From Rhodocollybia butyracea (lineage: Eukaryota; Basidiomycota; Agaricomycetes; Agaricales; Omphalotaceae): a stretch of 64,000 nucleotides of DNA. Position numbers and translations under genes: made by a program. The stretch is taken from positions 62,001-126,000 of the forward strand of contig JADNRY010000166.1 in assembly GCA_015501585.1 (NCBI GenBank). The letters run 5' to 3'. The notes beneath the pieces were generated by a model, which saw only the letters and a list, made by a program, of their open reading frames with translations, was not told the origin of the DNA and did not search any database. Of the stretch, positions 11,453 through 21,195 are shown piece after piece. Numbering within the stretch: position 1 is the stretch's first letter; every line of letters begins with the position of its first letter.

Positions 11453-13011
11453 CTCAATGGCTGCCCAAGATGATTCTGGGACTTCTTCAATCTGTGATGA
11501 AGATGCGGTTTCCTTCCCCTTTTGCCTAGATCTCCAATTTTCATCTGATTTCTTCCCCTCTTTCGGCTCGTGAGTTTCCCTACTCTCTTTGGCTTGATTA
11601 GCCTGTGGCCGTTTAGGCGATGGACATGTGCTCGCAAAATGTCCTTTCCCTCCACAATTAAAACATGCGGAAGTAGACCTGTTAGGTCCATTTGGTTTCG
11701 AGTTTCCTCGGCCCCTAGAAAATCCCCTCTGAGAAAATCCTCGACCTCGGAATCCACCTCAACCTCGGGAATTTCCCGCATAGTTAGCCGATTCCTTCTT
11801 CCCCTTGTTGTGATGACTAGCACTACGTACGTGTCCCTGTGCTTCTGCACGAATGGTGGCAATCAATTCCTGTGTTGCCAGTTTCTTGTCGGTTCGAGAT
11901 GTGACTACAACAAGTGCGTTTATGGTGGGTCTGAATTGGTTGGGGATAGAGGATATGATGGTGTTGTTGAACATTTCATCGCTAAATTCGATGCCGCGGG
12001 TTTCAAGACTGTCTCGGATTTCCAACATAGTGTCTAGGTGTTTGTTAACCCTAGATGGTTCATAGCAACGCATGGTGTGAAGCTGTCTCTGCAGATGTGA
12101 TTCCGTGAGCGCATTTTTGGAGTCAAAATCAGCGATTAAATTTGTCCACACATCACAAGTGTTGGTATAATTTCTATACCTTCGAAAAATGCCATCCGAT
12201 AATCTGCCAATTAAAGCATTTAGCAAATCTGTATCAGATGATTTATCCCCTGTATTTCCGGCTTCTCGTGTGTCTGTTGCTTCATGGGGTTCCATGTGAG
12301 GTACTTGCCATAATTTATGGACTTTGCAGCTAATTCTACTCGACTTTTCCATGTGTCCCAGTTCGATCCATCCGGTTTAAGGGTAGTGACCTTGTCAAAT
12401 GCTTTCAGTGCTTTGGACATCTCGTCGTCAGATGAGTAGCTATCTGATTCTTCTTTGTCTGATGATCCTGGATCGCCTCCGTCAGATGGTGGTGAGCTGT
12501 GAGGTAAGTCTGATGTTGGGATCAAAGGAGTATCGTGATCTGATGGTACAGGTGATGGAGCTGGTGGGGGCGGCGGTGGTGGCTGCGGCTTTGGCTGTGT
12601 TGGTTGTGATTGAGAGGCCTGTGATGCTTGTGATGATGCCCTTGATATTTTCGGGGCTGGCTGCTGTAGAGGTGATGTTGGTGCCGCTGGTTTGGGTACT
12701 GCCGCTTTCTCCTGGGATTTTTCAATTCTGTGTGCTATTCCAGATGTTATTTCTGGTATGTCTTCTGTAGGACTGGGTATGTCGTATCTGTTTGGACAGA
12801 TTTTCCGGTTACAAAATTCGTATTTTCCAGTCTGTAAGCTGTTGTAACAATCTTGGTATTTTGTTGGAATCCAAAGATGTGGTCTTAGGGCACAAGGAAG
12901 CTCTGGGTTGTTGGCGGCAACTGGCTTAGTTGTGGCTGAAGCTCGTGTGGATGGTTTCGATGAGCTGGGTTGTTGTGACATCAACAATGGTGTCTGGGAT
13001 GGTGGCGTCAA
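11453..13011 (-). pseudogene. copia Gag region (broken by a frame shift and an in-frame stop)
   Basis: The coat-protein region starts with a Pro/Ser-rich extension (about 13011-12400), then the copia Gag domain (LKPDGSNWDTWKSRVELAA), continuing as TDLLNALIGRLSDGIFRRY, an RGG-rich linker and a CCHC zinc knuckle CFNCGGKGHFASTC (about 11665-11624). The zinc knuckle is in the same frame as pol and runs into it openly, so Gag-Pol is designed as one polyprotein. Two lesions interrupt it: a -1 shift at the plus-strand G4 run 12286-12289, and TGA for an expected CGA at 11761-11759 in the linker. With identical LTRs these are surprisingly fresh lesions, or sequence errors. Confidence 0.8.
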
Positions 13012-13023
13012 TGGTTAGGCTCG

Positions 13024-13035
13024 GGGCCCATAACC
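13024..13035 (-). other. Primer binding site of the copia element
   Basis: Minus strand ggttatgggccc abuts the 5' LTR. It is complementary to the anticodon-arm sequence gggcccataacc of initiator tRNA-Met rather than to a tRNA 3' end. This matches the half-tRNA priming known for Drosophila copia. The tRNA identity is inferred from recalled initiator-tRNA sequence, not checked. Confidence 0.6.
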
Positions 13036-13457
13036 TATTAGAGGTTGATCGATAAGGCAGACAGTGTACTCTACACTGTTAGTAGGCTCTGGTCACACAG
13101 ACACAGAGGAGACGAAGGTCCAGACACAGACACAAACAGAGAAAACACAACTTGATATTCCACAAGTACATACAGGCTTAAATACGAGTCCAGCGAGTTA
13201 ATAATAAGTACAACGTGTGAAGCGTTCACAGACGGAGTGAGAGTAATAAGACGAGAGTGGAATGGAGCACAAGGTAAGTAAGTAAGAATAGACGAGAGCA
13301 CGATAATAAAGCAATGGCGAGTGGGCAGGATAAAGATAGTACAACTAGTTCACATACCAGTAGTTACAGCGAGAGAGAACATTTCATAGATAGTAACGAA
13401 GTGGGAAGACTGTTCCATAGTAAGTATAATGAAGTTGATAGATGACGAAGTCCAACA
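13036..13457 (-). repeat. 5' LTR of the copia element
   Basis: A 422-bp long terminal repeat, apparently identical to the copy at 7760-8181. The element's promoter is expected here. Its inner edge abuts the primer binding site. Confidence 0.93.
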
Positions 13458-14348
13458 CACCACACATGGGGTGCACGGCAAAATATATGTGCCGCTTTTA
13501 CCGTAACCCTTCCGTGACCCTTGGTGAATTTACTGTGACGTTTTTGCACAAATGCCATGATATTTGTCGCAAGTGCCGTGACCTTAATGGCATGTACCGT
13601 AACCCTGCCGTGACCTTTAGTACATTTACCGTGACCTTTTTTTGCAAGTGCCGTGACCTTGCCAACTTTTACCCTAACCCTGCCATGACCTTTAGTACAA
13701 TTACCGTGACCTTTTTCACAAGTGATTTCTCAAGTGCAGTGACCTCAACAAACAATTGCCGCGATCCTTACGTGACCTTTAGTAGGTCCGCCATGACCTT
13801 AGGTGTATTTACTGTCACCTGTTGCCTGAGTACCATGGTGCCATGACCCTTGGTATACTTACTTACTGTTGCCTGACCTTTGGTATATTTACTGTCACCT
13901 TTGCGCATGATACTTATAATCTTATTCCCATAGCCCTGCCATGTTTGCTGTGATTGACCCCCCTTAATCATAGTAATGGTTGCTAGGCCCTTGAATTGTA
14001 GAAATAGTGTATAGAAATACAAAGTAAATGTACTGCAGTACCGTGACCCTCAAGGAAAGTGCCGTAACCCTGACCACATTTACCGTCACCCGCCGTCACC
14101 CTACTGTAACTGTTACGGTGGGCTACGGCGGGGTTATGGTAAATGCTAATGGCCCATGTGAAATGTGTTTCGTGTTGTAACAGATAGTTCTACTGTCTTT
14201 GCGGTTGTTTTGTATCATTTTCTGTACCATACCAAAGTGGTTTGTTGAGGAACAGCAAGGGAAAAGGTAACGTCGACCCTCAACGAGAGGGGAATTGCCA
14301 CGACGTGGTACAAGCGAAACAACAATCAAGGTTATGTAACATACATTA

Positions 14349-15002
14349 GGGATCCGCACCGTAACCGTATAATACGGTTTACGGTTACGGTTTTACGGGT
14401 ACCCGTAACCGTACCGTATGAGGCTTGTAAAGCTAGTTTACGGTTACGGTTACGGTACTCCCGTATACCGTATACTGACCGTATATGTACGGCCATATAC
14501 GGGTACCATACGGCCCGTAAAAATACCCAGAAGCCAACAATGGCAAGGAGGTTGTCTGACTGCTTTTCTATTCATATGGATACCACCAATGGTATTTCCG
14601 TTGGAAAGAATTGCTTGCTTTCTGAAATTGAGCCCTCAATGTCAGGAAAAATGATATAAGCTTTCATCACCACATCAGATCACTGTGGGAATTAATATAC
14701 TTGTTGTTGAGGTGGTCCTCTGTTTGAATGCAGAGACCGTTTGTGTGGTGATACCATACCAGAATCAACATAAGACTCTTGAGCTTGTATTCAAAGTGAT
14801 TATATATGCGCAAAATTCAAGTTTCAGGTCTTAGTAATTTTTATACGGCCGTATACCGTAAAATTACCGTATAATACCCGTAACCGTAACCGTAAGAGGC
14901 TTTTTGGATTTCTTTACGGTTACGGTTACGGTCCTACCGTATACCGTAAGTGACCGTAAATTATACGGCCGTAACCGTATACAGTTACAGTGCAGATCCC
15001 TA
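14349..15002. mobile_element. hAT-like MITE with TACGG/CCGTA subterminal repeats
   Basis: A 654-bp element bounded by terminal inverted repeats: left tagggatccgcaccgtaac, right (reverse complement) tagggatctgcactgtaac, 17 of 19 matching. It is flanked by a perfect 8-bp duplication acatacat (14341-14348, 15003-15010). The tag-gga-gca terminus and the 8-bp duplication fit hAT elements. Both ends (14355-14520, 14845-14990) are packed with TACGG and CCGTA words in both orientations, presumably transposase-binding repeats. The core (about 14525-14840) encodes nothing recognisable. An autonomous partner must be elsewhere in the genome. Because the flank is an acat microsatellite-like run, the duplication alone would be weak, but it agrees with the TIR. 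Confidence 0.75.
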
Positions 15003-15009
15003 ACATACA

Positions 15010-15556
15010 TACATGTGACTAGTGTACCAGCAGAACGACCAAGCAACACAAGTACTTCAACATGGTTAAAACATGCAATATTTAGCCTAAGCAAATACCA
15101 TCCGAGGGTTGCCGCCAACCTGTGAGATCGGTGGTGAGCAGCAGTGGGAATTGGTGGTTGGGAAGTTGAGATCAATGGCTGCTCACAGTGTTATGTTGTT
15201 GATTATTTGGGGTGAATCAGCATAGGGCACTGTTGGGGCACTACAAAAGAGAAGTCGGCGAATGTCAGTGATTATTGGCCAACTGTGACTGGTTTGCTGC
15301 TTGATGGTATAGTAATACTGGAGCTAGCACCTCAGGTTGCGCCTTATGCAGCAAAATCTGTACAAAACCAAGTCTCAGTTCAAAATGGTAACTATTAGTG
15401 GTACAGCTAAAGTATGATACCTGTACAGTGTAGATAAACATAAGTGAAATCAGAATGAATCTCACCTCAGTTACAACTGAGCACATACATTAAATACATA
15501 GGAGCTCAAAGCAAAATTTATTGTACAGAGTAGATACTCACAAACTCAGGCATTCC
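15010..15556. other. Flank between the hAT-like element and NLR copy 2
   Basis: About 15400-15556 is the inverted counterpart of the 3' flank of NLR copy 1. The rest (15010-15400) holds no gene that can be supported. Confidence 0.45.
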
Positions 15557-18353
15557 TCAAGTGCCATCCGATGCTTCTGATTTTCCACGCGCCTGATATA
15601 CAGCTGCAAGCTTGGCCATGGAACTCAATGTATCAGGATGATGCTCCCCAAGAGCATCCTTCCTTAATAAGAGTACCTGCTCTGCAAGGATCTCAGCTTC
15701 TTCCAGCTTGTTAAGCTCATGATATATAGCCGCAAGGTTGTGCATGGAACGCAGTGTATCGGGATGATGCTCCCCAAGGAATTCCTTTCGTAGTGGAAGT
15801 ACCTCTTCTTCCATTTTCTCTGCTATCTCCAACTTTCCACGTGCTTGATATGTAAGTGCAAGATGATCCATGGAGCTCAGTGTATCGGGGTGATGCTTTC
15901 CGAGCATATACTTCCTCAATGAAAGTACTTCTTCAGCAAGCCTCTCAGCTGCCTCCAACCTACCAAGCTGCCTATAAGTGAATGCAAGGTTGGCTATGGA
16001 AGTCAATGTGTTAGGGTGGTGCTCCCCAAGAATATCTTTGCGCAATACAAGCACCTGCTCTTCAAGCTTCTCAGCTGCCTTCAAATTTCCACGGTGTTTA
16101 TAAGTGAAAGCAAGATTGGACATGGAGGTAAGTGTAGCAGGATGACGTTCACCCAATATCACCTTACGTATTGAAAGTACCTCCTCCTTGAGTCTCTCCG
16201 CTTCCTCCAATTTTCCACGTGCCTGATATGTAGCAGCAAGGTTTGCCATTGACAGCACCGTATCAGGGTGGTTCTCCCCATGCACATCTTTGCATAAAGA
16301 AACCGCCTCCTGATCAGTGTACTCAGCAGCCTCCAGCTTTCCCCGGGTGCGATAAGTAGCTCCAAGTTTAATCATGGCCATCAATGTGTCAGGGTGGCGC
16401 TGACCAAGTCCTTCTTTACTTATCAAGACTGTTTGCTCCTCAAGTGCCTCGGTTTGTGCCCAAAATCCACTATCCCAGAAGATCCTTGCCAAGCAGATCC
16501 GCACATGGACAGTGGGTAGATTTTCTAATTGCATATGGCTGGCATGCGTGACCACCCTTTTCCGAAACTTATATTCTTCATCTGTTGCTCCCAGTGGAGT
16601 GGCACGCCCCAACAATATCATTGCTGCTTGAATCATGTCTGCTTCAGATGGAACAGTTTCCCGCACACATTTGTGTATCACTGAGTGGAAGGTCAGAGTG
16701 TTTTGAAGATCATCATATGATGCAAGTGACAATTGACACAATTCATTTACACTGTCATCCCATGAGTCTGCTTCTCCAAATAGAGACAAAAACTTTTCAG
16801 TCAAGTTGAGGGCTTGAGTTGGTGGATATAAATCAGCAGATCTAATATCACTGCCTTCAAAGCCAGCTGCACGGATAAACATCTCCATAGGAATTGCTAT
16901 CGGATGAATGTATGCACAGATCTGCATCATATGCTGAGTTGCATGGCTGAGATTCTCAAAGTTCATTTTGAATGCACTGAATATAGTTCTTTGGTAGCTA
17001 TCCAGTGATCTCAATCTATAGTTAAGAATTTCCTTCCTTTTCTTATTCAAATGGCTCAAGTAGTTGCAAGAGTACAGGTCCTTGTTGTAAGAATATATGC
17101 TCCAGCTGTTGATACAGCAAGAGCATGACAGCCCAAGGTATCCACAATCTCACTGGCTAGCTTCTTGTTTCCTTCAGAACTCTCCATATGTGCATGTTTT
17201 AGCAGCAGCTCAATGGCATCGTCCTGATTCAAGTCACCAAAAGCAATGTGACACCCCGGGGTATCCATTTCTGAGGTTTCCAGTAGCCGACTTGTGATAA
17301 TAATATTCCCATGACTGCAACTGGGAATATAGTCTTTGAGGTATAACTCCTTGTCATCAGCATTGTCAAAAATGCAAAGCCAGTTGTGATCAATTCTGGC
17401 CAGGAAGTCCCGCACACTTTTAACCTCTTGACCCACACCGGCAACTTTACCCAGAGCTTTGAAGTCAGTTGTGAGTGTAGTATCAGAGGTTGCATCAAAA
17501 AACCATATGTTTGAGAACCTAAGTGAAGACGTTGGCAAGGTAATCTAAGTATTTATGCAATATCATTTGGCAAGATCAATCAGTACCTTGATGAGTTATC
17601 CAAAACAAACTTGAGCACCACTTGTGTTTTTCCAGTTCCCCCACTAGCCACAAGTGTTACAATATGCTGCTTAGGCTTGAGAGCCTTTTGAATTGATCCC
17701 TGCACCTGATTCATAAGCTGTTGTTTTGGGCGCTCAGGAAGTTGAAATGCATTATCAGGAGAGGACGCCAATTTTCCTACTGCAGAGTTGGTGCTTGTGA
17801 TAAGAACAGGGCAACTACAGCAGGCAGGAAGATGATCATCTAAGACAAGAGATGGATGTGCATTTTCCAGGACTAGAAGTGTGTTGGCACGTAATTTCGA
17901 ATCTGGGAATTTTTCGGCGAGCGCTTTAGCCAAAGCTTCATCTGAACTTGCAAGAAGGTAAACGGTCTCGGTTCTATGGCAGGGTAGTCTATATCATATT
18001 CAAACTATACTGAGTTTGAAGCTTTTTACCTGCCAATTGTCCTCACAAAAGATGCAAGAATCTTTTCATCTGGACCCAACAGTGTCATTATTGTTGCCGA
18101 AAATATTTTGCACAGCTTGCTAAGTGTATCCTGACGCCCAGTAAAGTACTGGCTTGGGGCGGGACACTGTCGAACATTTGACAGAGACAATGTTCGATCT
18201 GGTCCAGGATATAAATAGTGTTAAAACTTAAAACTCAAGGTACTACTACAGCTCATATATTAATCACATACCTCGCCTTGGCTCTGGATTCGGTACATGT
18301 ATAACTTGGAAGGTAGATCCAAAAATCTGGAAATGCGATGCTCCAGCAAACAT
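15557..18353 (-). CDS. NLR-like STAND protein: degenerate NTPase segment + NB-ARC + TPR array (copy 2)
   Basis: Inverted paralogue of the gene at 3546-6396, with the same architecture. Inferred exons: 18353-18272, 18200-18030, 17973-17587, 17518-15557. Exon 1 encodes MFAGASHFQIFGSTFQV, which resembles the MF..A..F.I.G..F motif common at the N-terminus of agaricomycete STAND proteins and absent from copy 1. Then CPAPSQYFTGR, a P-loop-less NTPase-like segment (IMTLLGPDEKILASFVR ... TLLVLENAHPSLVL), Walker A GGTGKT, Walker B LCIFDNADD, and about seven 42-residue TPRs. Two frame problems: near 17067 one base is missing compared with copy 1 (CTTGCAAC against CTTAGCAAC), and exon 2 has two extra bases near its start, so the join to exon 1 is out of phase. 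The TPR part differs from copy 1 at only about four residues. Confidence 0.8.
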
Positions 18354-18375
18354 CTGGCTCCCCAGTCTAGAAAAC

Positions 18376-18525
18376 TCAGTTAGTCAATAAGCGCGGTGCT
18401 GAGACTATGTGAATTTACAAGGATGTTGTTTCACTAGCTGGCAGTGGCGTCATTTAGTAGTTAATAGGCACAGTGCTAAGACTGTGAGTTCACAAGGATG
18501 TTGTTCCACCAGCTGGCAGTGGCCC
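18376..18525. repeat. Two-copy degenerate tandem repeat upstream of NLR copy 2
   Basis: Two adjacent units, about 18380-18453 and 18459-18524, share the order gt(c/t)aata, gtgct(g/a)agact, acaaggatgttgtt and ctggcagtggc. The period is about 75-80 bp. They lie just beyond the inferred first exon of the minus-strand NLR gene, thus in its promoter region. No function is apparent. Confidence 0.6.
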
Positions 18526-21195
18526 GTGGGCTACGATTGAAGGGGGATCGTGATCATTTGACGTTCTGTTCGCCATTTATACCTGAGACTTAGGAACCAT
18601 CCAGTTTGACTGGCGCTCATTATTAACAGCAGTTACCTTGTATTCGATTCCATCAACGTGTTTGGCCTCTATAATTCCACTCAGGAGTAAGCTACGGCTT
18701 CAAGATCTTGAACACATGTGTCCATTGTGATGTCCAATTCTTCCAACTAGTTAACTTGGTGATGTTATGGCTAGGGTTTGAATTTTGTAGTTAGTTCATA
18801 GTACTGTAGCAGCTAGCTGGCAGAACTTCCTTTCCTTTTATACATTTTTCCTGCCTTTTAAAGTTCATCATTTTATGTGGTAACCCCATATTTATACCAT
18901 GATTTCTTCATAATCCTTACCGGTTTATATTGTTCACAGCAAAAAAAGCTCATCCCGTGTCAACCGCATTTTGCATGGTGGCATTGCTTGGGAAACGACT
19001 GGCAGGGTAGAAGGATAGCAGCTTAATCACCATCAATTGTGTGATAGCCACTAAACAAGGAGTCCATTGTACGCCGTTGTGCAGTCACCAGTGTGCACAA
19101 GTAGGAGCACAGCAGTGCTACATAGCATGAATTGGCATCATGATGTTTACCGTTCACAAAGATAACAGCCTAGCCAGCGCCAATTTAGCTTTTTCGCATC
19201 TTATGCCATCGATAACCTCGCTCACGTCCACCAAAGGCATGAATACATTGTCAGAAGCTTATTCCGAAGTGGAAAGATGGATTACGGCTCATTCAACACG
19301 ATTCTATACCCAAAGCTTCAATCTCGAAGATGTGTTTGCCATCGACGCAACCGGAGGCGGAAAGTCTTCCCTTTTGGAGTTAAATGCTTCGTTTATCCTC
19401 CGTATTCCTCCGTACCCAACTAGGTACTTATCAACATCCCACATGGCTCTTGAACCTTTTCTCAGCAGCCACAGTGTTGCACATAACCCATGACCCTGAT
19501 TCTGTGCCCATCGGGCCAGGTTCATCGTTCAAGGGCCCCACTAGTATAAAGTACACCGTTGGGATCCAGTCGAAGCGTGAAATCAAACCATGCTGCTTTT
19601 CTTTGCAATAATTTTAGTTGCGTTGCTGAAGTTGGTGCTCAGCCGCGCCATAACGCCCTCGGTGACGATTACTACTACAAGGTCAGGAAGGCTCCAAGGT
19701 ATTGAAGAAGATGGAGGTAAGTACATATCCCTCTGTTTCGTCACTTCCAACTACTGCGCGAACATCTGCGGGCTCCCAGGTGACCCGGATCTCTTGAAGA
19801 GATCCATCTCGATTTCGTGGATCAAGAACTCACACTCCAAAGCTTCCCCAACGTCGATTATACTACCCTTCAATGTCCTCGAAGCCACAGTTGGGTCTTC
19901 AAATCGACTAAAAACATTGACGACGCAGAGGAGTCTGCCATTCTGACAAATCTGACGGCTTAGGTTCTTATTATGCAACAGAAGCGCCTTCTGCACGCCT
20001 AGTGGAGGGGCATCCATTTGCCACTTCTGTATTTAACCGGAGATTAATATCAAGCCGGAAATCTCTTTGCGTTGTCCTTTGTCGCTCGCACCCTTGCCAG
20101 TCAAATGAGGCTCAATCAATTCTGGTCATTATTTGTTTTTGCACCAGCGCACTCATGACGGCGGAGCTCAATTCAACTCTAGTCTTTTCCAATCAGGCTA
20201 CCATGTAAATCATCTCCGGAGCAGGGGAAATTGGTATTTAAGGCCTTAAAGTAGAGCACTGCGGAGCACGGAGTCTCTATGTGTCCCTCCGGATATGATA
20301 TGGGATAAGTCGTGGCAGTGTTCCAAGTTCTACAGTTGGAATGTGTACCTTCAAATGTATGCGCGCATTGGCCTACCTTCCACTTTTACTATTAGCTGGT
20401 GGCGAGTGGACGAGTTACATAATTTGAGATGACAGCGGAATCAGAACGTGTCGTATCCCGCTTCATTACCTAGGACAGCAAACACCACAAATAGTGATCA
20501 CTGAGTGACAGTCTTCCAAAGTTCTCAACATTCAACTGCAGACAAGGAAAAAAAGAACAAAGCGCTCAATTTTAAAAGTATAATACAAACAGTACAACAA
20601 TTGTACCTACATACGCGGTCGAATATCGCTACAAAACATCCAAAGAACAACGAGTAACGAAATAGAACAATCAGGATGACGAAAGAACAGTCCAGTGAAG
20701 GGGCAACGCAAGGATGCAAAGGTATAAAATCCAGAACCGGATAGACAAAGAGCGAGTATTATCCTCCATAGTCAACGTGATAATGTCGAGAGGAGGAAGG
20801 AGATAAGGTAAGTGAATTCCCGATCGAGGCCAAGGAAGATATTAGCTTGAATAGTGCCTGTGGACAGTCATCAAGAATGATAAGGTACATAGATGATTGG
20901 TGGCGATGGCAATCAGGAGTATAGTGTGGGATTGACGTTTAAGAAGCGACGGTGATTATGAATGTGTTCAAGGAGAAGGAAGGCGTACATCGAAAGGTAT
21001 CCAGGATTTGGGGGGTATTGGGTTGGGAAGGTATCAGGAGAACGGAGGAATGGCGATTAAAATTGAACTGAAGATGATGATAGCAAAGGCGAAACAAACA
21101 AAAAAAGAGACAGATAGCAAAGGAATAGCCATAGATAGCGTTAAAACGAAACTGATACACAAAGAGCAACGGAGGTGAGAAGAAAGGTATCCCGT
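18526..21195. other. Gene-poor interval between NLR copy 2 and the P450
   Basis: No gene can be supported. An open frame at 19140-19493 contains a P-loop-like TGGGKSS string but no other helicase or ATPase motif. Another at 19590-19946 opens with a hydrophobic leader and a GRLQGIEEDG string reminiscent of carboxylesterase N-termini, then degenerates. Both may be gene relics. A degenerate repeat copy shared with 2.5-2.9 kb lies at about 20155-20370. Confidence 0.4.

Larger units (their letters stand above)
7760..13457 (-). mobile_element. Complete Ty1/copia LTR retrotransposon
   Basis: Full structure on the minus strand: 5' LTR 13036-13457, primer binding site 13024-13035, gag, pol in the order PR-INT-RT-RNaseH (which defines copia), polypurine tract 8182-8195, 3' LTR 7760-8181. 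The two 422-bp LTRs look identical base for base, so insertion was recent or the LTRs were homogenised. A perfect 5-bp target duplication CACCA lies at 7755-7759 and 13458-13462. The LTR starts TGTTGG and ends AATA, so it ends TG...TA rather than TG...CA. It inserted into a repeat-rich element between two inverted NLR genes. Confidence 0.93.
7018..13494. mobile_element. Candidate non-autonomous element with GTGCGTG/CACGCAC subterminal repeats, split by the copia insertion
   Basis: The left part (about 7030-7110) is dense in ggtgcgtg and the right part (7270-7400, 7700-7759) is dense in cacgcacc. The left sequence ttttgccgtgca (7029-7040) reappears inverted as tgcacggcaaaa beyond the copia element (13472-13483). 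A possible 8-bp duplication cttttacc flanks the pair (7010-7017 and 13495-13502), but this word also occurs in the surrounding repeat array, so it may be chance. Removing copia gives about 770 bp. No coding capacity is evident. Confidence 0.4.
6650..14148. mobile_element. Candidate hAT-like non-autonomous element with ACCGTAACC/CCGTGACC subterminal repeats, interrupted by nested insertions
   Basis: The left end (tagcacatttaccgtaaccc) and the reverse complement of the right end (tagcatttaccataacccc) form an imperfect terminal inverted repeat. They are flanked by near-matching 8-bp sequences, atggagca (6642-6649) and atggccca (14149-14156). Both ends carry short direct repeats of the type accgtaaccc, ccgtcaccc and ccgtgacc (6660-6770 and 13500-14110). 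Eight-base target duplications and subterminal repeats are typical of hAT elements. No transposase is encoded. Without the copia insertion the element would be about 1.8 kb. The assignment is inference from structure only. Confidence 0.5.

Noticed and set aside
19140..19493. Open frame with TGGGKSS, resembling a helicase P-loop
   Set aside because: No other helicase motif follows, and the surrounding sequence lacks exons that would continue it. A lone P-loop-like string occurs by chance.
19590..19946. Open frame with a hydrophobic leader and GRLQGIEEDG, suggestive of a carboxylesterase N-terminus
   Set aside because: The similarity covers about ten residues; the catalytic Ser, Glu and His regions were not found downstream. 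At most a relic.
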